Assembly (NCBI RefSeq): GCF_000478195.2
Contig: NZ_AUZM01000057.1
Span: forward strand, 1 to 38,003
Direction of reading: 5' to 3'
DNA: 38,003 bases
DNA from: Lyngbya aestuarii BL J
GTDB taxonomy: Bacteria; Cyanobacteriota; Cyanobacteriia; Cyanobacteriales; Microcoleaceae
Shown here: positions 1-10,094 of the stretch, piece by piece
How the letters are laid out: each line of letters begins with the position of its first letter
How positions within the stretch are numbered: the first letter of the stretch is position 1
The notes under the pieces: generated by a model
Told to the model about the DNA's origin: nothing
Databases searched by the model: none
Seen by the model: the letters and a program-made list of their open reading frames with translations, nothing else
Made by a program: the position numbers and the translations under genes

Positions 1-3000
1 CAACCGAAGAAATAACAACCGCAGAATATTGGTGTCGTCATCTCCGTCATTCGGTGAAATTTGCTTCTGGAATAGAGACATTAAACCAGTTGGGAATAGA
101 TGTTTTTGTAGAAATCGGGCCGAAGCCAATGTTAATGAGTTTAGGACAAAGTTGTTTGGGAAACAGTGATAAATTGTGGTTGGCAAGTCTGACGCCTAAA
201 CAAGACAATTGGCAAACAATATTATCGAGTTTATCTCAGTTGTATGTAGCCGGAGTGGAGATTAATTGGTTAGGGTTTGATAAAGATTATTCTCGTCAAC
301 GGGTGGCTTTACCGACCTATCCTTTCCAACGCCAACGTTATTGGTTTGAAACCTTTTCTAATAAACCTCAATCTAAGAATAATAGACGACAACCTAATGA
401 ACATCAGTTGTTAGGAAATAAACTCAATCTTGCTAAATCTGATGCGATTTTATTTGAAAGTCTAATGAGTTTAGAAAATTTGGAGTTTCTGAATCATCAT
501 CGTGTTTTTGATACTGTTATTTTACCTGCCGCAGGTTTTCTTGAAATTGTATTAGCGGCCGGCTCTAAACTGACTACAAATACAAATTTAGTTTTAGAAA
601 ACGTTAGTATTAAAGCACCCTTAACTTTGATTGAAAATGAAAATAAGATTTTACAGACTATTCTAATACCTGAATCTAATCAAGCATATACTTTTGAGAT
701 CTTTAGTTCTGTAGAATCTGATTCTGAGGCTTCTTGGGTACTCCATGCGAGTGGAAAATTGACAACTGAAAGTTTCAGTGACTCTCGGGTTATTAATTCT
801 CAAGATAAATTTGAACAACAAGTAAATGTAAAAAACTATTATCAGCAGTTGCAAGCGAACGGAATAGAATTTGGTGAATACTTTAAAGTTATCAGTAAAC
901 TTTGGAGTAATGAGTCACAGTCTCTAGGAATTATTCAAATATCAGAAAAACTGATTGCCGAAAGTTTAAACTATAGATTTCATCCAGTATTGTTAGATGG
1001 ATGCTTACAAACTTTAGGTGTAAATATAGGTCTAAGTAGCGAAAAAGAAAGTCATTTAACAGCTTATTTACCCGTAGGTTTAGAACGATTGACCTTATAT
1101 AACAATCCTAGTTTTACAGTCAAAAGTTTGGCTGAAATTAGACCAATTAAGTCTTCAAATCAACAAATCTTAGTCGCCGATTTAAAGATTACCGATTTAG
1201 ATGACAAACTCATTGCGACAATAGAAGGCTTACAACTTCAACCTGTCAGCCCTGAATTACTCTTTAAAAATAAATCCAATTTATTTGATGATTGGCTATA
1301 TCAAATTGAATGGAAATCTCAAAATCATACAAATACAACAAAATCTGCGGATTATCTGCTTAAACCCGAAGACATCAGACAACGGTTGTCTTCCCAATTT
1401 ACTCAATTAATTAATCAACCCGAGATAGTAAAATATCAGGAATTATTACTCGAACTAGAGTCATTGAGTTCAGCTTATATTTTCAATGCTTTTCAGCAGA
1501 TGGGCTGTAATCTTCAAACAAATCAACAGTTTTCAACTGAAGAATTATTCCAAAAGTTAGGAATTGTCAGCCAACACAAAAGACTGTTAAATCGGTTGCT
1601 AGAAATATTGGTAGAAGATCGGATATTAGCCGCCTATGAAAACGAGTATTGGGGAGTTATTAATTTGCCGAATCTACTCCCAGTGAAAGTACAGCAAAAT
1701 ACATTATTAGAACGTTATCCAAACGCCAAAGCCGAGTTAACTTTATTGCATCGTTGCGGTTCACAATTGGCTGAAGTTTTACGCGGAAATTGCGATCCGA
1801 CTCAGTTACTTTTTCCCCAGGGAGACTTAAGTTTAACGACTCAAATCTACCAAGATTCTCCCGGTGCGAAAGTAATGAATACAATCATACAAAAAGCAGT
1901 CAGTTCAGTTTTAGAAAATCTTCTCCCCGAGCAAAAGATAAAAATTATTGAAATTGGTGCGGGAACAGGCGGAACAACTGCTTACTTACTCCCCTATCTG
2001 AATAAATCTCAAACCGAATATATATATACTGATATTTCCCCCCTGTTTGTCACTAAAGCCAAACAGAAGTTTCAAAACTACGATTTTGTGAAGTATCAAG
2101 TTCTAGATATAGAAAAACCTCTGGAGGTACAGAACTTTGAAAGTCATCAATATGATATTGTTATTGCTGCCAATGTTCTACACGCAACCTCAAATTTACA
2201 GCAAGTTTTAGATAATATTAAACGTTTACTGGTTGCTAAAGGATTGCTGATTTTGTTAGAAGGAACTCAACCTTTACGTTGGTTTGACTTAACCTTTGGC
2301 TTGACAGAAGGATGGTGGAAATTTAACGATAAAAATATCCGTCCAAACTATCCTTTAATTACTGCCTCTCAATGGCAAACACTGTTAATAGAAAATGGGT
2401 TTGAACAAGCGAAAAAGTTAACAGAAAATTACAATAAACCCCTAGAACAAGCAGTGATTGCTGCTCAAGTTAATCGACTTAATCAGTCAGAATCAAAGCA
2501 ATGGTTAATTTTTGCAGATCACCAAGGAATGGCTCAACAACTTACTCAACTTTTGACAGAGCAGGGAGAATCCTGTACTTTGGTGTTTGCAGGGCAAGAA
2601 TACCAACAGCTAAATCAACAAAGCTATCAAGTGAATCCTAATAAAATAGATGATTTTAATCAACTTTTTGCAACCATAACAGCGAAAAATATAATCTGTC
2701 AAAAAGTTGTCTACCTCTGGAGTTTAGAGACTTCACCACCCGAAGCTTTGAGTTTAGAAGAATTGACAACAACCTCCAAAACAGGCTGGGAAAGCTTATT
2801 AAGCCTAACTCAATCACTGATTAAAAACTATTCTGAACCGCCATCTTTAGCAATTGTTACTAAAGGATCTGTTGCCACTGGAATAGAAACGAATTTGTCG
2901 GGAATAGCCTATTCTCCCCTATGGGGACTGGGGAAAGTCATTGCTTTAGAACATCCAGAACTGCACTGCATTCAAGTAGATTTAGACCCTGAAAAATCCC

Positions 3001-5312
3001 TTGAAACTCAAGTCAATAGCTTGTTAACTGAACTCAAAAATCCCACAGCAGAACATCAAGTAACATTCCGGAAAAATACTCGGAAAGTATCCCGATTAAC
3101 TCGCTATAAAACCGACAGTTTTAACCAATTAGAACTTCCCAAAAATCAATCCTTTAAACTGGGAATTTCCAAACGGGGAACACCGGAAAATCTGAAGTTA
3201 CAACCTACAACTCGCCGTCAACCCAAAGCACAAGAAGTTGAAATTGAAGTCAAAGTAACTGGACTGAACTTCATTGATGTTTTGGATGTATTAGGTGTAC
3301 TTCCCTTTGAAAGAGATTGGTTTGGGGTAGAATGTGCGGGTGAAATTGTAGCAGTTGGAGAGGGTGTAGAACACGTCAAAATAGGTGATAATGTCATCGC
3401 TCTCGCGCCGGGAAGTTTTAGTCAATATGTAACTGTTAACGCTCAATTAGTGACTTTAAAACCCGCTCACTTAACTTTTGAGGAAGCGGCTACAATTCCC
3501 GCTAATTTCATAACAGCTTATTATGCCTTACATCATCTTGCAAAAATTTCCGAAGGAGACAAAATTTTAATTCATTCTGCCGCAGGTGGAACCGGAATGG
3601 CGGCTGTAAAAATCGCCCAAGCTATGGGAGCAGAAGTGTTTGTAACTGCAAGTTATAGTAAGTGGAAATTTTTAAAATCATTAGGTATAAAACACATTAT
3701 GAACTCGCGAACGTTAGAATTTGCCGATGAAATTATGCGGCAGACTCAAAACCAGGGAGTTGATATTGTTTTCAATTCTTTATCGGGAGAATTTATCCCA
3801 AAAAGTTTATCAATACTTAAAGAAAATGGACGTTTTATCGAAATTGGCAAGCGAGATATTTGGAGTTTAACTCAGGTCAAAAACCTCAAGCCAAATGTCT
3901 TTTATTACCTAGTGGATTTAATGACTACCGCTCAAGAAAATCCCAGTTTAATTCAGTCACTTTTATCAGAAATAGTGCAGAAGTTTACAACCCAAGAATT
4001 ACAACCGCTACCCCGCAAAGTCTTTAATATTAAAAACGCACCTGCTGCTTTTCGATATATGCAGCAAGCCAAACATATCGGTAAAATTGTCATCACAAAC
4101 TCAACTCAAGAAAATCGGAAAAATTTATCTGAAGGAACTTATCTAATTACAGGAGGTTTGGGAGGATTAGGACTGTTAGTTGCTCGTTGGTTGGTTGAAA
4201 AAGGAGCGAAAAATATAGTATTATTAAGTCGTCGTCATCCCAACTCAGAAACTCAACAAACTTTGGATGAGTTAGAAGCAATGGGAGCGAAAGTAGTTGT
4301 GATTAAAGTAGACGTTTCTGACCGCGAAAAATTAACAGAAACTTTTCAAAATATCCTAGATAATTTACCTGTGTTACGGGGAGTTTTTCATGCTGCTGGA
4401 GTCTTAGACGATAGTGTATTAATGCAACTAAACTCAGAAAAATTTGAGCGAGTAATGATGCCAAAAATGCACGGTGCATGGCATTTACACCAGTTAACAA
4501 AAGACATCCCTCTCGACTATTTTGTACTCTTTTCTTCGGCGGCTTCGCTGTTAGGTTCACCCGGACAAGCGAATCACGTCGCAGCCAATACTTTTCTAGA
4601 TATGCTTGCTCACTACCGCCAAATGTTGGGGCTACCCGGACTTAGTATTAATTGGGGTGCCTGGTCTGAAGTCGGAGCGGCGGCTGAACGTCAAGTCACT
4701 CAGCACATGAGCCTCAAGGGAGTAGGAACGATTTCTCCTCAGCAAGGGCTAGAAATTTTAGAGGAATTAATCGCTCAACCCGACCCACAAGTTGGGGTAA
4801 TTCCGATAGATTGGTCGCGTTTTTTACAACAAGGATTGATTTCGCCTTTCTTCTCAGAAGTTATTCCAACAGAAGCACAACCAAAACAGACAAAAAACTC
4901 AAAAATAATCCAAAAATTAGCCACCCTTCCCGCTGATGAGCATGAATCTATTTTAATTTCTTACTTGCAAGCTGAAGTCGGTAAAGTGTTAGGACTGCAA
5001 CCCTCTCAATTTCCCGATCCAAAGCAAGGCTTTTTTGATATGGGGATGGACTCTTTGATGATAATTGAACTCAGAAATCGTTTGGAGAATAGTTTGGGAA
5101 AATCTGTCCCTTCAACTGTTATTTTTGAATATCCAACTATCAAAGATTTAGCCGAATATATTAGAACTGAAATTCTACCAACTAACCCCTTGATTAATCC
5201 CAGGGAAAATGTTAGTCTAGTTACGCAAGAACGGCCAGAACTTACCGGAAATTATCTAGAAAATTCTATTACAAAAGAACTGGAAAACTTAGAGAAATTA
5301 TTAGGAGGTTAA
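1..5312 (+). CDS. Highly reducing type I PKS module, 5'-partial: AT(end)-DH-cMT-ER-KR-ACP
   Basis: The frame is open from base 3, so the KS and most of the AT lie upstream; the GTG at 54 is internal, because the codons before it already encode the AT tail (AEYWCRHLRHSV). Domains: AT end with PTYPFQRQRYWF (nt 312-347); DH about 390-1260 with catalytic His (498-500) and Asp (996-998); C-methyltransferase about 1400-2480 with SAM motif EIGAGTGG (1950-1973) and NVLHAT; KR structural subdomain about 2480-3150; ER about 3160-4110 with HSAAGGTGMAAV; KR about 4130-4690 with TGGLGGLG (4149-4172) and LDD (B-type marker); ACP with Ser 5052-5054. By family knowledge this adds one unit, alpha-methylates it from SAM and reduces the beta-carbon to methylene. 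Oddities: the DH motif HxxxGxxxxP has Asp for Gly, and the KR catalytic Tyr position is His (4575-4577). The tail (TKELENLEKLLGG) is a likely docking helix for the next PKS. Confidence 0.95.
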   Translation, partial: TEEITTAEYWCRHLRHSVKFASGIETLNQLGIDVFVEIGPKPMLMSLGQSCLGNSDKLWLASLTPKQDNWQTILSSLSQLYVAGVEINWLGFDKDYSRQRVALPTYPFQRQRYWFETFSNKPQSKNNRRQPNEHQLLGNKLNLAKSDAILFESLMSLENLEFLNHHRVFDTVILPAAGFLEIVLAAGSKLTTNTNLVLENVSIKAPLTLIENENKILQTILIPESNQAYTFEIFSSVESDSEASWVLHASGKLTTESFSDSRVINSQDKFEQQVNVKNYYQQLQANGIEFGEYFKVISKLWSNESQSLGIIQISEKLIAESLNYRFHPVLLDGCLQTLGVNIGLSSEKESHLTAYLPVGLERLTLYNNPSFTVKSLAEIRPIKSSNQQILVADLKITDLDDKLIATIEGLQLQPVSPELLFKNKSNLFDDWLYQIEWKSQNHTNTTKSADYLLKPEDIRQRLSSQFTQLINQPEIVKYQELLLELESLSSAYIFNAFQQMGCNLQTNQQFSTEELFQKLGIVSQHKRLLNRLLEILVEDRILAAYENEYWGVINLPNLLPVKVQQNTLLERYPNAKAELTLLHRCGSQLAEVLRGNCDPTQLLFPQGDLSLTTQIYQDSPGAKVMNTIIQKAVSSVLENLLPEQKIKIIEIGAGTGGTTAYLLPYLNKSQTEYIYTDISPLFVTKAKQKFQNYDFVKYQVLDIEKPLEVQNFESHQYDIVIAANVLHATSNLQQVLDNIKRLLVAKGLLILLEGTQPLRWFDLTFGLTEGWWKFNDKNIRPNYPLITASQWQTLLIENGFEQAKKLTENYNKPLEQAVIAAQVNRLNQSESKQWLIFADHQGMAQQLTQLLTEQGESCTLVFAGQEYQQLNQQSYQVNPNKIDDFNQLFATITAKNIICQKVVYLWSLETSPPEALSLEELTTTSKTGWESLLSLTQSLIKNYSEPPSLAIVTKGSVATGIETNLSGIAYSPLWGLGKVIALEHPELHCIQVDLDPEKSLETQVNSLLTELKNPTAEHQVTFRKNTRKVSRLTRYKTDSFNQLELPKNQSFKLGISKRGTPENLKLQPTTRRQPKAQEVEIEVKVTGLNFIDVLDVLGVLPFERDWFGVECAGEIVAVGEGVEHVKIGDNVIALAPGSFSQYVTVNAQLVTLKPAHLTFEEAATIPANFITAYYALHHLAKISEGDKILIHSAAGGTGMAAVKIAQAMGAEVFVTASYSKWKFLKSLGIKHIMNSRTLEFADEIMRQTQNQGVDIVFNSLSGEFIPKSLSILKENGRFIEIGKRDIWSLTQVKNLKPNVFYYLVDLMTTAQENPSLIQSLLSEIVQKFTTQELQPLPRKVFNIKNAPAAFRYMQQAKHIGKIVITNSTQENRKNLSEGTYLITGGLGGLGLLVARWLVEKGAKNIVLLSRRHPNSETQQTLDELEAMGAKVVVIKVDVSDREKLTETFQNILDNLPVLRGVFHAAGVLDDSVLMQLNSEKFERVMMPKMHGAWHLHQLTKDIPLDYFVLFSSAASLLGSPGQANHVAANTFLDMLAHYRQMLGLPGLSINWGAWSEVGAAAERQVTQHMSLKGVGTISPQQGLEILEELIAQPDPQVGVIPIDWSRFLQQGLISPFFSEVIPTEAQPKQTKNSKIIQKLATLPADEHESILISYLQAEVGKVLGLQPSQFPDPKQGFFDMGMDSLMIIELRNRLENSLGKSVPSTVIFEYPTIKDLAEYIRTEILPTNPLINPRENVSLVTQERPELTGNYLENSITKELENLEKLLGG
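5303..5308 (+). promoter_or_regulatory. Strong Shine-Dalgarno for the KS-AT-KR-ACP gene
   Basis: AGGAGG lies 8 bases before the ATG at 5317 and just upstream of the previous gene's stop codon (5310-5312). This fixes the start and implies tightly coupled translation of the first two PKS proteins. It is the best ribosome-binding site in the window; most of the other genes have little or none. Confidence 0.8.
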
Positions 5313-5316
5313 ACCC

Positions 5317-8300
5317 ATGAATAATCTATCTTCATCTCAACGAATACTTGCAGCCCTAACAGAAGCTCGAACCAAGCTCGAAGCTGTAGAACAAGAGAAA
5401 AATGAACGAGTCGCTATTATTGGCATGGCGGGTCGTTTTCCAGGCGCTCAAACCGTTGATCAGTTTTGGGAAAATATAAAAAATGGGGTCAACTCTATAC
5501 AATTTTTATCGGAGGAAGAATTGGTTTCATCTGGTGTGAGTTCAGATGAAATTAATGCTCAAAACTATGTCAAAGCTTATGCGAGTTTTGACAATATTGA
5601 ATACTTTGATGCCGCATTTTTTGGTTACTCTCCCCGAGAAGCAGAACTGATCGATCCTCAACATAGAATTTTTCTAGAATGTGCCTGGGAAGCCTTAGAA
5701 AATGCAGGCTATGACCCCGAACGCTATTCGGGTAAAGTAGGGGTTTATGGAGGTTCGGCATTAAACAATTACATCATTAATCTTTACAGCAATACTGCTT
5801 TAAGAAAATCGGTAGACTCGGTGCAGTTTGTCATCAGTAATGTTATGGGTTTAATGCCCACTAGAGTTTCTTATAAGTTAAACTTAAAAGGCCCGAGTTG
5901 TGGAATTCAAACCGGATGTTCGACCTCATTAGTGAGTGTTCATATTGCTTGTCAAAGTTTACTGAAACAAGAATGTGATATTGCCTTAGCAGGTGGAGTT
6001 ACAGTTAATTCCGCTAGAAAGTCAGGTTATCTTTATAAAGAAGACGGAATTGCTTCTCCTGATGGTTATTGTCGCGCTTTTGATGCGAATGCGAAAGGAA
6101 CAGTTTTCGGAAATGGAGTGGGTATTGTTGTCTTAAAACGGCTGAGTAAAGCCTTGGAAGATGGCGATCAAATTTATGCCGTTATTCGAGGTTCAGCCAT
6201 TAATAATGATGGTTCTCAAAAAGTGGGTTTAACGGCTCCTAGTGTAACGGGTCAAGCCGAAGTTATTGCAACCGCAATTGCCAAAGCCGATGTAGAACCT
6301 GAGACCATTAATTATATAGAAACGCATGGTACGGGAACAGCATTAGGCGATCCGATTGAAATTTCTGCTTTGACAAAAGTTTTTGGTAAAAGTAATAAGA
6401 AATATTGTGCTATAGGTTCAGTTAAAAGCAACATCGGACATTTAGATGCAGCCGCAGGAATTGTAGGATTAATTAAAGCGACATTAGCCCTCAAAAATAA
6501 GCAAATTCCCCCCAGTTTAAACTTTGAGAATCCTAACCCTCAAATTAACTTTGCTGACAGTGCATTTTATGTCAATACTCAACTGTCAAACTGGCAAAAA
6601 AATGGCAGCCCTCGCCGTGCTGGAGTCAGTTCTTTTGGTATGGGAGGAACGAATGCTCATATCATCCTTGAAGAAGCTCCTCAAGTCGAAATTTCTAGCA
6701 ATTCTCGTCCTTGGAAATTGCTCTTACTTTCTGCCAAAACACCATCAGCTTTAGAAACAGCAACAACTCAACTTGCAACCCATCTTAAACAGCATTCAAA
6801 TTTAAACTTAGCAGATGTAGCTTATACTTTACAAACCGGAAGAAAACATCACGAATATCGCCGAATGTTAGTCTGTAAAGAGTTAAAAGATGCTATTGAA
6901 ACCTTAGAAACATCTGAAAATGAATCCCCAAAATTATTAACCAAATTCTATCAACATAGCCCCCAAACCCATGTGTTTATGTTCTCTGGTCAAGGGAGTC
7001 AATATATTAATATGGCGTTAGAACTCTATGAAACAGAACCGATTTTTAGACAAGTAATTGATCGGTGTAGTGAACTTATAAAACCCCATTTAGAGCGAGA
7101 TATAAGAGAAATAATCTATCCTAAACAGCATCCAGAAAATAGCTTAATTAATGAAACAGCCTATGCACAACCCGCACTATTTATAATAGAATATGCTTTG
7201 GCTAAGTTGTGGATAAGTTGGGGCGTAAAACCTCAAGCAATGATTGGTCATAGTATTGGAGAATACGTTGCTGCAACTTTGGCGGGTGTGTTTTCTTTAG
7301 AAGATGCTTTAGCCTTAGTTGCAACCCGAGGAAAACTGATGCAAACCTGTCCGTCTGGGGCTATGCTTTCGGTTTCTTCAACACCGGAAAAAATTACATC
7401 TATTCTTCCCAAAGAATTAGTAATTGCAACGATTAATTCTCCCGATTTATGTGTTGTGTCCGGTTCAAACACTGCGATTAAAACCTTCGAGCAAGTTTTG
7501 ATTCAACAAAATATTACCTATCGTCGTTTACATACATCTCATGCTTTTCATTCTCCTTTAATGGAACCAATTTTAGACGAATTTAAACAGATAGTTACCA
7601 AGATTAACCTAAATCCTCCTGAAATTCCCGTCATATCGAATGTAACAGGAACTTGGCTGACTGCAACTGAAGCAACGAAACCAGAATATTGGGTTCAACA
7701 CTTAAGAAAAACGGTGCAGTTTTCTGAGGGAATTAAACAGGTATTGCAAAAGCCAAATCCTCTATTGTTGGAAATTGGGCCTGGACGGACATTGACTATA
7801 TTTGCCAAACAGCATCAAGCTGATATAAATGCCTTAACCTCCTTGCGTCATCCCCAAGATAAACAGTCAGATCATGCTCATATTTTAGAAACTTTAGGAC
7901 AACTTTGGCTATCGGGAATAGAAGTTAATTGGTCGGCATTTTATGCGAATGAACGACGCCAGCGCGTACCCTTACCCACTTATCCTTTTGAACGACAATA
8001 TTATTGGATAGAACCTCAAGCTGAAACTAATAATTATCAAGAAAAACCTCAAGAACCGCAGAAAAAGTCTAATTTAGCTGAATGGTTTTATGTTCCTTCT
8101 TGGAAACGTTCAACCCTTCCTAAGCTTTCATATAATACAGAACGTAAATGTTGGTTGATTTTTGTGGATGAAATTGGATTAGGTGAAAAAATTGTTCAAC
8201 GCTTAACAGCAGAAAATCAAGTTGTAGCTGAAGTCAGGATTGGAGAAAAGTTTATTCAACTTACTGAGACTTTATTTGAGATCAATCCTGAAAAATTTGA

Positions 8301-10035
8301 TGACTATCAATATTTAATAAAAATCCTGAAACAAAACAACTTTGTTCCTAATGAGATACTTCATTTTTGGGGAACAGAATCAGCAGATCATTTCAATTCT
8401 ACTTTAGAAATTGATTTTGAATCTTATCAAAATAAAGGTTTCTATAGCTTACTCGCTTTAGTTCAAGCAATTACTCAACAAAACATTGATACCCCTGTAA
8501 AACTGACAACAGTTACAACTAATATTCACGATGTACTCGGTACAGAACCTTTGAATCCTGCTCAAGTAACACAACTCGGATTATGCAAAGTTATTCCGCA
8601 AGAATATCCCCATATTACCTGCAAAAATATCGATGTTGCTGTTGGCAAAAATTCTGATTTATTTGCACAAGTGATCGATCAATTGATAGCGGAATTGCAA
8701 CCAAATTCAACAGAGCCAGTCGTGGCTTATCGAGATCGATATCGATGGATACAAACATTTGAATCCGTGTTATTACCCGAACATTATGCAAAAGAAACAC
8801 GATTTATCAAAAATGGCGTATACTTAATTGCAGGAGATTTAGTAGAAGGATTAGGGTTAGTTTATGCACAGTATTTAACTCAAGAATTAGAAGCAAAACT
8901 GATTTTAATCGGTCGTTCAACCTTACCAGAAAAACATCAATGGGAACAGTGGTTAATCTCACATGGTCAGCAAGATAATATCAGTCAATGTATTCGCAAA
9001 CTGCAAGCGTTAGAAACATCGGGAGCAGAATTTTTATTCTTCAGTGCTGACTTAGCAGATGAAACAAAAATGCAGTCAATTGTCACTCAAGCCTATGAAA
9101 AATTCGGTCAAATTAATGGGGTAATTCATGCTGGAACAATGGGAGATAGGTCAAGCTGTCCAATTCAAGATTTAGACCTCGAAGAATGTCATCATCAGTT
9201 CCAAATGAAAGTTCGAGGATTAATGACACTAGCCCAAATTTTTGAGGGAAGAAAACTTGATTTTTATCTGCTACAATCTTCTCTATCTTCAATCGTAGGA
9301 GGCGTTGGATTTGGTGCATATACAGCCGCCAACCTATTTATGGATGCTTTTGCTAGCCAACAAAATAAAACAGGTTCAACGCCCTGGATTAGTATCAACT
9401 GGGATGCCTGTCAATTTGAGGAAGAATCAAGCTCTCAGAAAACAGGTTCGGCATTGATTGATTTAGCAATAACACCCAATGAAGCTTGGCAAGTATCCCA
9501 GCGAATTATATCACAGGATATTATTTCTCAAATAGCAGTTTCACCGAGAGATTTACACGCTAGAATTGAGCAATCAATTCTACTCAAAACCTCGGAAAAC
9601 TTAGACACTTCACACTCAACTAAAACGGAACATTTAACCTCTAATCATGCTCGACCCCATCTGAAAACATCCTATACTGAACCTCGTAATGAGATTGAAA
9701 AAATAGTTGCAAATGCAATGGAAAATTTATTAGGGATAGAGAAGGTAGGAATTTATGATAACTTTTTTGAGTTGGGCGGCCATTCATTACTAGCAATTCA
9801 AATTATTTCTCGTTTGCGAGAAGAATTTCAAATAGATATCCCGATGCGAGAGTTTTTATTTGAATCACCCACTGTTGCCGGGATTGCTAAAATTATTGAG
9901 GAAAATAAATCAAAACAAACGGATGATCCGGAAATCAAAAAACTCTTAGAGGAAATCGAAAATTTATCATCGGAGGAGGTTGAATCTGTGCTATCAATTC
10001 AGGGTAACTTACAGGAAGATGATGACAAAACATAA
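5317..10035 (+). CDS. Type I PKS module KS-AT-KR-ACP
   Basis: A 1572-residue one-module PKS. The first about 30 residues form a charged helix (ALTEARTKLEAVEQEK), an N-terminal docking coiled coil receiving the preceding PKS. KS about 32-455 with Cys201 (TGCSTS), His337 (ETHGTGTALGD) and His375 (KSNIGHLDAAAG), the full elongating triad. AT about 545-880 with Ser646 (GHSIGEYVAA) and HAFH near 742, the usual malonyl-CoA signature. KR structural part about 905-1150 and catalytic part about 1160-1400: tetrad Lys1298, Ser1322, Tyr1335, Asn1339 is intact, but the cofactor loop AGDLVEGLG (8830-8856) has one residue more than the usual TGxxxGxG. ACP Ser1490. The tail (LLEEIENLSSEEVESVL) is a PKS-to-NRPS docking element. 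Expected product: one malonate extension, beta-hydroxy if the KR works; no DH or ER. The neighbouring monooxygenase probably acts on its intermediate. Confidence 0.95.
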   Translation: MNNLSSSQRILAALTEARTKLEAVEQEKNERVAIIGMAGRFPGAQTVDQFWENIKNGVNSIQFLSEEELVSSGVSSDEINAQNYVKAYASFDNIEYFDAAFFGYSPREAELIDPQHRIFLECAWEALENAGYDPERYSGKVGVYGGSALNNYIINLYSNTALRKSVDSVQFVISNVMGLMPTRVSYKLNLKGPSCGIQTGCSTSLVSVHIACQSLLKQECDIALAGGVTVNSARKSGYLYKEDGIASPDGYCRAFDANAKGTVFGNGVGIVVLKRLSKALEDGDQIYAVIRGSAINNDGSQKVGLTAPSVTGQAEVIATAIAKADVEPETINYIETHGTGTALGDPIEISALTKVFGKSNKKYCAIGSVKSNIGHLDAAAGIVGLIKATLALKNKQIPPSLNFENPNPQINFADSAFYVNTQLSNWQKNGSPRRAGVSSFGMGGTNAHIILEEAPQVEISSNSRPWKLLLLSAKTPSALETATTQLATHLKQHSNLNLADVAYTLQTGRKHHEYRRMLVCKELKDAIETLETSENESPKLLTKFYQHSPQTHVFMFSGQGSQYINMALELYETEPIFRQVIDRCSELIKPHLERDIREIIYPKQHPENSLINETAYAQPALFIIEYALAKLWISWGVKPQAMIGHSIGEYVAATLAGVFSLEDALALVATRGKLMQTCPSGAMLSVSSTPEKITSILPKELVIATINSPDLCVVSGSNTAIKTFEQVLIQQNITYRRLHTSHAFHSPLMEPILDEFKQIVTKINLNPPEIPVISNVTGTWLTATEATKPEYWVQHLRKTVQFSEGIKQVLQKPNPLLLEIGPGRTLTIFAKQHQADINALTSLRHPQDKQSDHAHILETLGQLWLSGIEVNWSAFYANERRQRVPLPTYPFERQYYWIEPQAETNNYQEKPQEPQKKSNLAEWFYVPSWKRSTLPKLSYNTERKCWLIFVDEIGLGEKIVQRLTAENQVVAEVRIGEKFIQLTETLFEINPEKFDDYQYLIKILKQNNFVPNEILHFWGTESADHFNSTLEIDFESYQNKGFYSLLALVQAITQQNIDTPVKLTTVTTNIHDVLGTEPLNPAQVTQLGLCKVIPQEYPHITCKNIDVAVGKNSDLFAQVIDQLIAELQPNSTEPVVAYRDRYRWIQTFESVLLPEHYAKETRFIKNGVYLIAGDLVEGLGLVYAQYLTQELEAKLILIGRSTLPEKHQWEQWLISHGQQDNISQCIRKLQALETSGAEFLFFSADLADETKMQSIVTQAYEKFGQINGVIHAGTMGDRSSCPIQDLDLEECHHQFQMKVRGLMTLAQIFEGRKLDFYLLQSSLSSIVGGVGFGAYTAANLFMDAFASQQNKTGSTPWISINWDACQFEEESSSQKTGSALIDLAITPNEAWQVSQRIISQDIISQIAVSPRDLHARIEQSILLKTSENLDTSHSTKTEHLTSNHARPHLKTSYTEPRNEIEKIVANAMENLLGIEKVGIYDNFFELGGHSLLAIQIISRLREEFQIDIPMREFLFESPTVAGIAKIIEENKSKQTDDPEIKKLLEEIENLSSEEVESVLSIQGNLQEDDDKT

Positions 10036-10084
10036 TTGCTCACTCTGTAGCTAATAACACCAACCAAGAAATAACAATTAATTT

Positions 10085-10088
10085 GGAG
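10085..10088 (+). promoter_or_regulatory. Shine-Dalgarno selecting the ATG at 10095
   Basis: GGAG sits 6 bases before ATG 10095. The in-frame TTG at 10083 and ATG at 10089 are too close to, or upstream of, this site, so 10095 is the best start. The 59-base gap before it (10036-10094) has no visible hairpin terminator or promoter. Confidence 0.65.
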
Positions 10089-10094
10089 ATGAAC

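Noticed and set aside
54-56. GTG as the start codon of the first PKS
   Set aside because: Codons from base 3 onward already encode the conserved AT C-terminus (AEYWCRHLRHSV), so the protein continues upstream.
8050-9420. Aminotransferase domain between AT and ACP of the second PKS
   Set aside because: I looked for one because luciferase-like monooxygenases often accompany them, but the region is a KR with Ser/Tyr/Asn and no PLP-lysine motif.
10083-10085. TTG (10083) or ATG (10089) as the monooxygenase start
   Set aside because: The GGAG ribosome site overlaps or lies too close to these codons; ATG 10095 has correct spacing and gives the conserved family N-terminus.
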